This document shows, in pieces, positions 8,608 through 16,764 of a stretch of DNA of 34,082 nt. The notes under the pieces are model-generated. The model was given only the letters and a program-made list of their open reading frames with translations, was not told the origin of the DNA and did not search any database. The stretch's first letter is position 1, and each line of letters begins with the position of its first letter. Source of the stretch: Magnetovibrio sp. (GTDB lineage Bacteria; Pseudomonadota; Alphaproteobacteria; Rhodospirillales; Casp-alpha2). A program made the translations under genes and the position numbers. The stretch is taken from the NCBI GenBank assembly GCA_002722175.1, contig PBKU01000046.1, positions 1 through 34,082 of the forward strand. Direction: 5' to 3'.

Positions 8608-10104
8608 ATGAATATAGCTCTTTTTTTAAAAAAAGCTGCATCAGTAGTCGGGGAAAGGCCTGCTGTTGCGCTTGGCACTAAAACATTCGCAACCTTTAAA
8701 GCACTCGAAGTGCACGTTGCTGCTTTAGCTCGGCACATGAAAGAAAGAGTTGGGCTGGTTTCAGGTGACAGAGTTGTTCTTCTAATGTCAAACGTTCCGG
8801 AATATATTGAGGTTCTTTTTGCATGCTGGTGGGGAGGATTTATCGCTGTTCCGGTTAACGCCAAGCTCAATCCTCACGAAATCAAATTTATCTTCAATAA
8901 TGCGGAACCCAAGCTTTGTTTTACAACGCCAAACCTCGCAGCAAACATCTTGTATGATACAAATGTAATTATAACTAATTCAAAAGAATACAAAACCGCA
9001 CGAAGTGGTTATGGGACGAAAATAGCTGATCTGTCCCCTGACCAGTTGGCTTGGCTATTTTATACGTCTGGAACAACAGGTAAACCTAAGGGAGCAATGT
9101 TGAGCCATCGCAACTTACTAACGATGTCTGCTTGCTACTTCATGGATATCGAACAAATTCTCCCGGGAGAGTGTATTTTACACGCTGCACCGATGTCGCA
9201 TGGCTCTGGCCTTTATGCAATTCCTCATATGGCCGCTAGATCTATTCAATTAATACCAGAATCTGGTACTTTTAACCCGGACGAGTTATTTGAACTATTC
9301 CAAAAATGCAAACGAATTTCTCTTTTTGGGGCCCCCACTATGGTTCGCCGTTTGGTAGCTCACAAGGCTGCTGCCCGGGGGCCAGGTAACCTGAAAAGTA
9401 TAATTTATGGAGGTGGCCCCATGTATATTAATGATTGTAAGTTAGCAATGAATTTACTGGGCAACAGACTTATCCAAATCTACGGACAGGGAGAAAGCCC
9501 CATGACTATAACTGCCTTATCTAAAGCGCACCATTCAGATAAGAAACATCCGAACTACGACAAACATCTGGCATCAGTCGGGATTCCGCAGTCACTCGTT
9601 GACGTAAGGATTATGAAAAATCATAATTTTGTTTATGAAGCTGGAAAAATCGGAGAAATTCTCGTTCGGGGAGATACGGTGATGCGAGGATACTGGAGAA
9701 ATCCAGAAGCCACTAAAAAGAAAATAATCAATGGTTGGCTTCACACCGGGGATATCGGCTTTATTGATAAGGACGGATTTGTAACACTAATAGATCGAAC
9801 AACTGATCTAATTATTTCTGGGGGTTTAAATATCTATCCGCGTGAGATAGAGGAACAACTGATTATGCATCCTGGCGTAGACGAATGTGCAATTGTCGGA
9901 AAGCCTGACGCCGAGTGGGGAGAAATAGTTACTGCATTTATTGTCACCACCCCAAATCACCATATATCTGCAGACGACTTAGACAAATTGTGTATAAATC
10001 GACTCGCGCGATTCAAACGACCACGAGTTTATAAATTTGTTAAAACACTACCAAAAAATAACTATGGAAAAATTCTTAAAAAAGATCTGAAAAAATTTAT
10101 CTAA
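8608..10104 (+). CDS. Acyl-CoA synthetase, AMP-forming
   Basis: A class I adenylate-forming enzyme that activates a carboxylic acid with ATP and CoA. The 498 residues carry the ATP/phosphate loop YTSGTTGKPKGAM at 152-164, YGQGES as the A5 motif (the YGQGE variant is seen in several acyl- and feruloyl-CoA ligases), the hinge GWLHTGDIGFIDKDGFVTLIDR, LIISGGLNIYPREIEE, and the C-terminal catalytic lysine in NYGKILKK. The substrate cannot be read from sequence; short or branched acids are attractive because the gene converges on icmF, but this is inference only. The ATG at 8608 has no clear ribosome site, so the start is moderately uncertain. Confidence 0.9.
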   Translation: MNIALFLKKAASVVGERPAVALGTKTFATFKALEVHVAALARHMKERVGLVSGDRVVLLMSNVPEYIEVLFACWWGGFIAVPVNAKLNPHEIKFIFNNAEPKLCFTTPNLAANILYDTNVIITNSKEYKTARSGYGTKIADLSPDQLAWLFYTSGTTGKPKGAMLSHRNLLTMSACYFMDIEQILPGECILHAAPMSHGSGLYAIPHMAARSIQLIPESGTFNPDELFELFQKCKRISLFGAPTMVRRLVAHKAAARGPGNLKSIIYGGGPMYINDCKLAMNLLGNRLIQIYGQGESPMTITALSKAHHSDKKHPNYDKHLASVGIPQSLVDVRIMKNHNFVYEAGKIGEILVRGDTVMRGYWRNPEATKKKIINGWLHTGDIGFIDKDGFVTLIDRTTDLIISGGLNIYPREIEEQLIMHPGVDECAIVGKPDAEWGEIVTAFIVTTPNHHISADDLDKLCINRLARFKRPRVYKFVKTLPKNNYGKILKKDLKKFI

Positions 10105-10168
10105 ACTCTTAATGTGTCTTAGTTGGGATCCATAGAAGCAAAGAAATATATATTTGGGCCCACTAAAA

Positions 10169-10384
10169 TTACCCTGATATTTTGTCAATATTCCGCGACA
10201 AGACGTAACGCAGTTTTTGCTCGGCTACCCGGGCTAGCTCCTTTCTTCCCCGTGAAGTGTCCCCTACCGTGACAACCTCTGTATTTGTAATTGGATCTAT
10301 AGCACTAACCCGCGTCACTTTCCCGATTGTTCGGAACTCTATAAGAACCTCATTCAACGTTATATTTTTAGATTGCATACTCAT
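10169..10384 (-). CDS. Small conserved protein downstream of icmF (possibly DUF6898)
   Basis: A 71-residue protein of even, soluble composition with the pattern VLIEFRTIGKVTRVSAIDPITNTEVVTVGD followed by a helix ending AEQKLRYVLSR. This resembles small alphaproteobacterial proteins grouped as DUF6898 (recognised from memory, not checked). It begins 15 nt after the icmF stop on the same strand, so it is probably co-transcribed. A GGCACAGTGCC palindrome lies in the short gap. No function is known. Because it converges on the ligase with only 64 nt between the stop codons, a shared transcription end is likely. Confidence 0.6.
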   Translation of the reverse strand: MSMQSKNITLNEVLIEFRTIGKVTRVSAIDPITNTEVVTVGDTSRGRKELARVAEQKLRYVLSRNIDKISG

Positions 10385-10399
10385 TTGCTGGCACAGTGC

Positions 10400-13300
10400 C
10401 TACATATTCCGGCGATACTGCCCCCCTGCTTCAAAAAATGCTTCCGTTATCTGACCTAGAGAGCAAACTTTCACAGCATCCATAAGAATCTCAAAGGTAT
10501 TGTCTCCTTCAATCGCTGATTTTTTTAGCAACTCAATCATTTTAGGACTATCATGGATATGCTTTCTATGAAAATGTTTCAAACGTTTAAGCTGCCTGTT
10601 TTTTTCTTTTGTGCTTGATCGTTGAAGTTCTGGGGTTTGTTCATTTGTGTTAGCAGCACCCTGAAATACGTTAACTCCAACTATTGGATATGCACCCGAA
10701 TGCTTTAACCTCTCATAATGTAGGGATTCTTCCTGAATTTTCGAGCGTTGGTAGGCGGTTTCCATAGCGCCTAAAACCCCTCCCCGTTCAGATAGCCTTT
10801 CAAACTCTTTTAAGACAGCTTCTTCCACTAAGTCTGTTAGTTCTTGAATAACAAAGGAACCTTGATTGGGATTCTCATTTTTTGACAGTCCCCATTCTTT
10901 ATTGATTATCATCTGTATAGCCATTGCCCTTCGCACACTATTGTCTGTTGGAGTGGTAACTGCCTCGTCAAATGCATTGGTGTGTAAGGAGTTTGTGTGG
11001 TCATATATTGCAACGAGCGCTTGCAATGTAGTCCGGATATCATTGAAAGTCATTTCCTGTGCATGAAGTGACCTACCTGACGTTTGAGTATGATACTTAA
11101 GTTTTTGGGAATGTTCGTTTCCTCCATATTTGTCGCGTACAGCAATTGCCCAAATTCGTCTAGCTACTCTTCCAATTACTGTATATTCAGGATCCATTCC
11201 ATTAGAAAAAAAGAAACTAAAATTTGGTGCAATATCATCTATTTTCATGCCACGCGCTAAATAGGCTTCTACAAATGTAAAGCCATTGGCAAGGGTAAAT
11301 GCTAATTGGGTAATAGGATTAGCACCCGCCTCAGCAATATGGTATCCTGAAATTGAAATCGAATACAATTTACGTATCTTATTCTTTATAAAATATTCTT
11401 GAATATCTGCCATTAAACGAAGAGCAAATTCAGTAGAAAAGATACATGTATTCTGACCCTGGTCCTCTTTTAAAATATCTGCCTGCACCGTACCTCTAAC
11501 GTTCTGAAGAACCCAGATCCTTAAATCAATTAATTCCTCGTCTGTCAGCTTACGTTTTTTCTTACGCTCGTCTTCTTCTATTCGTTGCTCAATAGCAGTA
11601 TTCAGAAACATTGCCAAAATAGCAGGAGCTGGCCCATTGATGGTCATTGATACTGAGGTTCCTGAATCACACAGGTTGAAACCTGAATAAAGTTCCCTCA
11701 TGTCATCCAATGTAGCTATAGAAACCCCCGAGTTTCCTATCTTTCCGTATATATCTGGACGGTCAGACGGATTAAATCCATATAAGGTAACCGAATCGAA
11801 AGCTGTCGAGAGACGCTTAGCCTCCTGTCCTTCAGAAAGTAGTTTAAAGCGGGCGTTCGTTCTATATGCATCGCCTTCCCCCGCAAACATTCGGAGTGGA
11901 TCCTCTGTATCATTCTTGAAATGAAATACACCTGCTGTAAATGGAAACCTACCTGGGAGGTTTTCTTTAAGAAGAAACATTAAAATTTCGCCTTCATCTT
12001 GAAATTTCGGCAATGCTATCCTCGAAATTTTGCTTCCACTTAATGTCTTATGTTTTAATGAAACTTCGATTTCTTTTTTCCCAATTTTTAATACCATATT
12101 TTGTCTTGAATAGTCTTGAACAATATCGGACCAAGAATTTAGTAGTGCCTTTGAAGGGCTATCCATGGCCATTTCACGTTCTTCAATTAATCCATCAAGA
12201 TCTGTCGTTTTTTTTCCCACAGTTGCAAGCATTTGTTTAGCAGCCTTTAAATGTTGACGCTCTCTTGCAAGCTGGGACTGAAATACGGCCGCATCATCAT
12301 ATCTTCTGATAGTGGATGCAATTTCTGATAAGTAGTGAATTCGCTCCGAAGGAATAATTGAAGAGTGCCTATTATCATAGCCTTTGTTTAATAGTTTAAG
12401 CTTAGATTCTAAAAGCAAGTATTTTTCAATTTTTAACTTAGCAAATAGGTTTTTGAATAATTCTGTTACACCTGCATCTGAAAATTTAGATGCCATGCAA
12501 CCAAAAACCGGCATTTCTTCCGCCGACAAATCAAAGGCTTTTCTATTTCTTAAAACTTGTTTCCTAACATCGTGTAACGCATCTGCTGCACCTTTTCGAT
12601 CCATTTTATTAATTGCTATAAAGTCAGCAAAATCAAGCATATCAATTTTTTCCAGTTGACTCTGGGCACCGAATTCGGGGGTCATTACATATAGTGAAAC
12701 ATCTACGTGTTGCACTATAGAAGAGTCCCCTTGGCCTATTCCGGGCGTTTCAATGATGATGATATCGAACTTTGCAACCTTACATAAATCGGTAATAAAA
12801 GGGAGAAAAGAAGGGATTTCTGCCCTCGCCTCCCGAGTAGCAACTGATCGGACAAAGATGCTCGATATGTCAATAGCGTTCATTCTAATCCGATCGCCAA
12901 GAAGAGCGCCTTTTGTCTTTTGTCGTGTAGGGTCGACGGCAATTACCGCAATCTTTGGTTCAACTAAGCAATGTCTAAAACGAAGAATCAATTCGTCCGT
13001 CACTGATGACTTTCCGGCCCCCCCCGTACCAGTAACACCAAGTATCGGAACCGGTTTTTGTTTCGCTGCTAATGCAGAAATACGTTTCAAAAATTGTTTA
13101 TCAAGTTTTTCTAGTTCTATAGCTGTAATCAAACGGGCTAAAGATACATGATCGCCATTTTGTAGCGCTTTTATATTTTGAGGAATATCGCTGCACAAAT
13201 CATGGTCTGCCCGCTCCATCATATCAGCGATAATACCCTCCAGGCCGATTTTTTGCCCATCATAGGGTGAATAAATTTTTTCGACACCATATTTCTCAAG

Positions 13301-13621
13301 CTCACTGACTTCCGAAGGAACAATTACACCACCTCCTCCTCCAAAAATCTTTATGTCCTGCCTGCCTTTATGCCTAAGTGAATCGACTAAATACTTAAAA
13401 TACTCAATATGACCACCTTGATAAGAGCTAATAGCAACCGCATGAACATCTTCTTGAACAGCAGCTCTACTTAACTCCTCAACTGATCGATTATGGCCTA
13501 AATGAATTACCTCCACCCCGGCATTTTGTAGAATGCGACGTATTATATTGATTGAAGCATCATGACCATCAAACAAACTTGCAGCAGTTAAAAAACGCAA
13601 ACGGTTCTTTGGCCTAAACAT
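10400..13621 (-). CDS. icmF: Fused isobutyryl-CoA mutase IcmF
   Basis: Adenosylcobalamin-dependent acyl-CoA mutase fused to its own G-protein chaperone. With the start at 13621 the protein has 1073 residues, arranged as a B12-binding domain (SLFDGHDASI, His20, then SSYQGG and FGGGGGV), a MeaB-like GTPase with P-loop GVTGTGGAGKSS at 195-206 and NKMDRKG near 338-344, a linker, and the mutase barrel from about 550. In the active site the key aromatic is Phe566 (AGVF) and the residue matching the MCM arginine is Gln723 (EDQGQNTCIF); the general base His761 is present (SGYHIAEAGA). Phe/Gln is the isobutyryl-CoA/n-butyryl-CoA signature, while Tyr/Arg marks methylmalonyl-CoA mutase. A longer frame from 13678 adds a non-homologous leader. 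Confidence 0.95.
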   Translation of the reverse strand: MFRPKNRLRFLTAASLFDGHDASINIIRRILQNAGVEVIHLGHNRSVEELSRAAVQEDVHAVAISSYQGGHIEYFKYLVDSLRHKGRQDIKIFGGGGGVIVPSEVSELEKYGVEKIYSPYDGQKIGLEGIIADMMERADHDLCSDIPQNIKALQNGDHVSLARLITAIELEKLDKQFLKRISALAAKQKPVPILGVTGTGGAGKSSVTDELILRFRHCLVEPKIAVIAVDPTRQKTKGALLGDRIRMNAIDISSIFVRSVATREARAEIPSFLPFITDLCKVAKFDIIIIETPGIGQGDSSIVQHVDVSLYVMTPEFGAQSQLEKIDMLDFADFIAINKMDRKGAADALHDVRKQVLRNRKAFDLSAEEMPVFGCMASKFSDAGVTELFKNLFAKLKIEKYLLLESKLKLLNKGYDNRHSSIIPSERIHYLSEIASTIRRYDDAAVFQSQLARERQHLKAAKQMLATVGKKTTDLDGLIEEREMAMDSPSKALLNSWSDIVQDYSRQNMVLKIGKKEIEVSLKHKTLSGSKISRIALPKFQDEGEILMFLLKENLPGRFPFTAGVFHFKNDTEDPLRMFAGEGDAYRTNARFKLLSEGQEAKRLSTAFDSVTLYGFNPSDRPDIYGKIGNSGVSIATLDDMRELYSGFNLCDSGTSVSMTINGPAPAILAMFLNTAIEQRIEEDERKKKRKLTDEELIDLRIWVLQNVRGTVQADILKEDQGQNTCIFSTEFALRLMADIQEYFIKNKIRKLYSISISGYHIAEAGANPITQLAFTLANGFTFVEAYLARGMKIDDIAPNFSFFFSNGMDPEYTVIGRVARRIWAIAVRDKYGGNEHSQKLKYHTQTSGRSLHAQEMTFNDIRTTLQALVAIYDHTNSLHTNAFDEAVTTPTDNSVRRAMAIQMIINKEWGLSKNENPNQGSFVIQELTDLVEEAVLKEFERLSERGGVLGAMETAYQRSKIQEESLHYERLKHSGAYPIVGVNVFQGAANTNEQTPELQRSSTKEKNRQLKRLKHFHRKHIHDSPKMIELLKKSAIEGDNTFEILMDAVKVCSLGQITEAFFEAGGQYRRNM

Positions 13622-13628
13622 CCCGCCG

Positions 13629-13635
13629 ACCTCCC
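13629..13635 (-). promoter_or_regulatory. Shine-Dalgarno that selects the icmF start
   Basis: GGGAGGT on the minus strand, seven bases before the ATG at 13621. It argues for this start rather than the in-frame start at 13678. The resulting N-terminus (MFRPKNRLRFLTAASLFDGHD) is the usual one for IcmF. Confidence 0.75.
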
Positions 13636-13880
13636 TACCATTGCTAATGTTCTTTTTATTATTTGTGTGTAGCAGCAAGACTTCCTCTCCACGAAATCAT
13701 TGGTTAAACTTAACTTGCACTGGCAGCTACGATTCTTTTAAATCTAACTACGTAGAAAAATCCAAAAACAGAGAATTTTCTTGGCAACAATTGAAAATAA
13801 ACAACTCGATCATCCTATTAAACTAATTTTTTCGAGGACCATAAATATTTAAATATTGGGACTTGTAGTTTATAATCTAT

Positions 13881-13903
13881 CTGTTATTAGAACTCTATAA
13901 CAG
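13881..13903. promoter_or_regulatory. Inverted repeat upstream of glnB
   Basis: Perfect 7-bp arms CTGTTAT and ATAACAG separated by nine bases. It lies about 175 nt upstream of the sigma-54 element, a distance at which enhancer-binding proteins can act. However, it does not resemble the usual GCAC/GTGC NtrC site, so the protein that would bind it is unknown and chance cannot be excluded. Confidence 0.3.
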
Positions 13904-14076
13904 TTAAAAAACTTCTTTTTTCGTTCCATATTTTAGAATAATCGGGCATTGCGCCTAGAGTTTAAACACCTGCCTAATAAATAAGCATTTTCTTTTCTTT
14001 TTGTTTGAGGTATCTTCCTATTGTTTTTCACCTAACCCATTATTATCATTTGATAATTAATGCTTTTTTTAAAGTC

Positions 14077-14092
14077 TGGCACGCGAGCTGCA
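14077..14092 (+). promoter_or_regulatory. Sigma-54 (-24/-12) promoter of glnBA
   Basis: TGGCAC-GCGAG-CTGCA keeps the invariant GG and GC at the correct spacing (consensus TGGCAC-N5-TTGCW, one mismatch at the first T of the -12 part). Transcription would begin about 11-12 bases downstream, near 14103, giving a leader of some 50 nt to the glnB ATG. RpoN plus NtrC control is the standard arrangement for glnBA in proteobacteria. Confidence 0.75.
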
Positions 14093-14143
14093 TACAAGTG
14101 AGCAAAAGCCGTGAATTACCTGAGGCTAAAACAAGTTAAATAA

Positions 14144-14494
<351 letters not shown>

Positions 14495-14548
14495 AGGTTT
14501 TTAACAGCGTAAGAGAAAACGCAAAAACTGTATTAAAGGGAATAGAAA

Positions 14549-15970
14549 ATGTCGGTTAATTTAAAGGACTCTAAAGAGGTATTGGCCTATTTAAAGGATA
14601 AGGAAGTTGAGTTTGTTGACCTCCGCTTTACGGATCCACGTGGCAAGTGGCAACACCTAACAATGTGCTCAGACTTTATTGAAGACACTTCTTTTTCGGA
14701 TGGAATTATGTTTGATGGCTCTTCGATCGCAGGTTGGAAGGCAATAAACGAATCTGATATGGCGTTAATTCCAGATCCGTCAACCGCTGTTTTAGACCCG
14801 TTTGCAGCGCAGCCATCTTTAATACTTTTCTGCAACGTAATGGAGCCAACTACAGGGCAGCCTTATGTGCGGGACCCCCGTTCAGTTGCACTAAAGGCTG
14901 AGGCCTATCTAGCAGCATCGGGCGTAGGCGATAGCGCGTTTTTTGGTTCAGAAGCTGAATTTTTTGTATTCGACGATGTACGCTTCGATGTCCAGATGCA
15001 TGGTTCGTTTTATGAATTTAGCTCAGAAGAAGGACCCTACACTTCCGGTTCTTTGGTCGATGAGGGAAACTTGGCCCACCGCCCTGGAATTAAAGGCGGC
15101 TATTTTCCGGTGCCACCTGTAGATTCCGCTCATGACTTAAGAGCTGAAATGATTACTGTTGCGAAAGAAATGGGCTTAAAAATGGACAAACACCACCATG
15201 AAGTCGCCCCTTCACAGCACGAATTAGGAATGGCTTTTGATACTCTTGTCAAAGCAGCGGATAATCTTCAAATATACAAATACGTAGTTCAAATGGTTGC
15301 GGATACCTATGGCAAGTCTGCTACGTTTATGCCAAAACCTGTAGCAGGAGACAATGGGTCGGGGATGCATACTCACCAATCCATATGGAAAGATGGAAAG
15401 CCCCTTTTTGCCGGCACTGGGTACGCTGATCTATCTGAAACTGCCTTGTTTTATATAGGAGGTATAATTGCTCATGCTAAGGCATTAAATGTGTTTACTA
15501 ATCCAAGCACTAATAGCTATAAGCGACTGATTCCAGGATTTGAAGCGCCGGTATTATTAGCATATTCAGCGCGTAATCGTTCAGCTTCTTGTCGCATTCC
15601 GTTTTCCAATTCACCAAATGGAAAACGTGTAGAAGTTCGGTTCCCGGATGCCACAGCAAATCCATATTTAGCGTTCTCTGCCATGATGATGGCAGGATTA
15701 GATGGCATCCAAAATAAAACACATCCTGGTGACGCGATGGATAAAGATCTTTATGACCTACCCCCAGAAGAATTGACCGATGTGCCTACGGTTTGCGGAT
15801 CCTTGCGGGAAGCTTTAGATTCCCTTAGTCAAGACCACGATTTTCTAAAGAAAGGCGATGTCTTTACAGAGGACCAACTCTCAGCATATATGGATTTGAA
15901 ATGGGAAGAGGTATATAACGTAGAACACACCCCGCATCCAGTAGAGTTCAAGATGTATTATTCAACTTAA
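14549..15970 (+). CDS. glnA: Glutamine synthetase type I
   Basis: Dodecameric ATP-dependent ammonia assimilation enzyme. The 473-residue product has FDGSSIAGW near 55-63, the metal-site [11 protein letters not shown] near 132-142, the ATP-site [18 protein letters not shown] near 261-278, [10 protein letters not shown], and the adenylylation tyrosine Tyr402 in [10 protein letters not shown], so GlnE control is expected. The segment [10 protein letters not shown] (219-228) is also standard. The ATG at 14549 follows AAGGGAAT. It forms an operon with glnB. After the stop there is only a very weak hairpin, so a clear terminator is lacking. Confidence 0.97.
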   Translation: MSVNLKDSKEVLAYLKDKEVEFVDLRFTDPRGKWQHLTMCSDFIEDTSFSDGIMFDGSSIAGWKAINESDMALIPDPSTAVLDPFAAQPSLILFCNVMEPTTGQPYVRDPRSVALKAEAYLAASGVGDSAFFGSEAEFFVFDDVRFDVQMHGSFYEFSSEEGPYTSGSLVDEGNLAHRPGIKGGYFPVPPVDSAHDLRAEMITVAKEMGLKMDKHHHEVAPSQHELGMAFDTLVKAADNLQIYKYVVQMVADTYGKSATFMPKPVAGDNGSGMHTHQSIWKDGKPLFAGTGYADLSETALFYIGGIIAHAKALNVFTNPSTNSYKRLIPGFEAPVLLAYSARNRSASCRIPFSNSPNGKRVEVRFPDATANPYLAFSAMMMAGLDGIQNKTHPGDAMDKDLYDLPPEELTDVPTVCGSLREALDSLSQDHDFLKKGDVFTEDQLSAYMDLKWEEVYNVEHTPHPVEFKMYYST

Positions 15971-16072
15971 TCGATAACTTCACATTAATAATACTGCCTC
16001 ATTCCGGTATACCCATAATCCATAAAATGGTTTTTTAAAATTGAGTCACATATCAACAAGACTATGTATTGG

Positions 16073-16101
16073 TTGACAATGTTCTTGTTTTGTTCTATTA
16101 T
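16073..16101 (+). promoter_or_regulatory. Near-consensus sigma-70 promoter
   Basis: TTGACA, exactly 17 bases, then TATTAT. This is the best housekeeping-type promoter seen in the window. It points at the decayed reading frame starting at 16137 rather than directly at parE. Confidence 0.7.
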
Positions 16102-16120
16102 TGCCGAATAAAACAAAACA
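16086..16120. promoter_or_regulatory. Operator-like inverted repeat overlapping the -10 box
   Basis: Arms TGTTTTGTTCTATT (16086-16099) and AATAAAACAAAACA (16107-16120) are complementary at 13 of 14 positions with a seven-base centre (ATTGCCG). The left arm covers the spacer and most of the -10 element, so a bound dimer would block transcription. A second, weaker pair (AACAAGA at 16055-16061, TCTTGTT at 16083-16089) brackets the -35 box. It is not followed by a T-run, so it does not look like a terminator. The binding protein is unknown. Confidence 0.55.
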
Positions 16121-16136
16121 GGGTGAAATCAGAGCT

Positions 16137-16361
16137 ATGACATCAAAACATTTTGCTAGAGAACTGGGAACTTTTTTGCTAATTGCTACTACTGGCTACA
16201 TAAGCTTATTAATTCTGTAGTATGGCTATCAAAATTTGGGGTTTTATTACTAAATTTGCGGTTTTTTTGATACCTTCTCCTTTGCAATTGTATGTATTAC
16301 TACCTCTCTTAATGCTGATAAAACGATGAATATTAGTGGAACTAGTAAAGCGAGGAATTAA
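16137..16361 (+). pseudogene. Possible remnant of an aquaporin/MIP-family channel gene
   Basis: The frame opens with ATG and reads MTSKHFARELGTFLLIATTG, close to the MIP-family start (AExLGTxLLxATVVGSG). The same frame, interrupted by stops at 16218-16220 and 16251-16253, continues with FDTFSFAIVCITTS and then MNISG, which resemble the helix-2 (LxNTxATGAxLVVLI) and (P)ISGAHFNPAV segments at nearly the right spacing. After ISG the similarity is lost. A full MIP gene of about 690 nt would fill the space up to parE, so this may be a whole gene in decay. The assignment rests on eye-matched short segments and is tentative. Confidence 0.35.
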
Positions 16362-16764
16362 TTTACATTCTACTAGCATACAGTTAGATGAATTAACTCT
16401 ACAGGCCTAATGTCCCAGAAGGCTAGAAATCGAATACTGGTATTTCATGAATAGCTAATTGGATTAGCGTCCCTATCTTTGATCTTATTCGTAATTTGAA
16501 AGAATAGACCAATTAATTGTTTGTAGAGACGACTATAAAAAACTAGTATACGCTATATCTTGTTAAAAATTTTTAATCAGCCACATTATCATGAATATTT
16601 CTAATTTGCTTCAAGACTTTAATAATTTAGGTTGCAGTGTTGTGATGCAAAAATCTAATGAGCATTGATTATGAATCAACGTTTTTTATAAATAATAATC
16701 AATTGAAACAGCATCATTCAGTCACCAATAATTGGAAAACTAAAAAATTTGGAAAACTACCCCT

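Larger units (their letters stand above)
15971..16764. other. 794-nt region between glnA and parE holding a promoter, operator-like repeat and gene remnant
   Basis: Long spacer for such a compact genome. It contains a near-consensus promoter (16073-16101), a long inverted repeat over its -10 box (16086-16120), a probable aquaporin-like pseudogene start (16137-16361), and decayed AT-rich sequence up to parE. A further small inverted repeat (TTGATT-ATG-AATCAA, 16665-16679) lies about 90 nt before parE. Confidence 0.6.

Noticed and set aside
8514..8870. 118-residue minus-strand reading frame over the ligase start
   Set aside because: Antisense to a well-supported ligase gene, low-complexity Thr/Ser/Ala composition, no recognisable motif.
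10388..10400. GGCACAGTGCC palindrome between icmF and the small downstream gene
   Set aside because: One-base centre cannot form a useful hairpin, and the site lies inside a transcript; probably chance.
16027..16037. Weak hairpin CCAT-AAA-ATGG followed by a T-run as glnA terminator
   Set aside because: Stem of only four base pairs; not enough to call a terminator despite the following T-run at 16031-16036.
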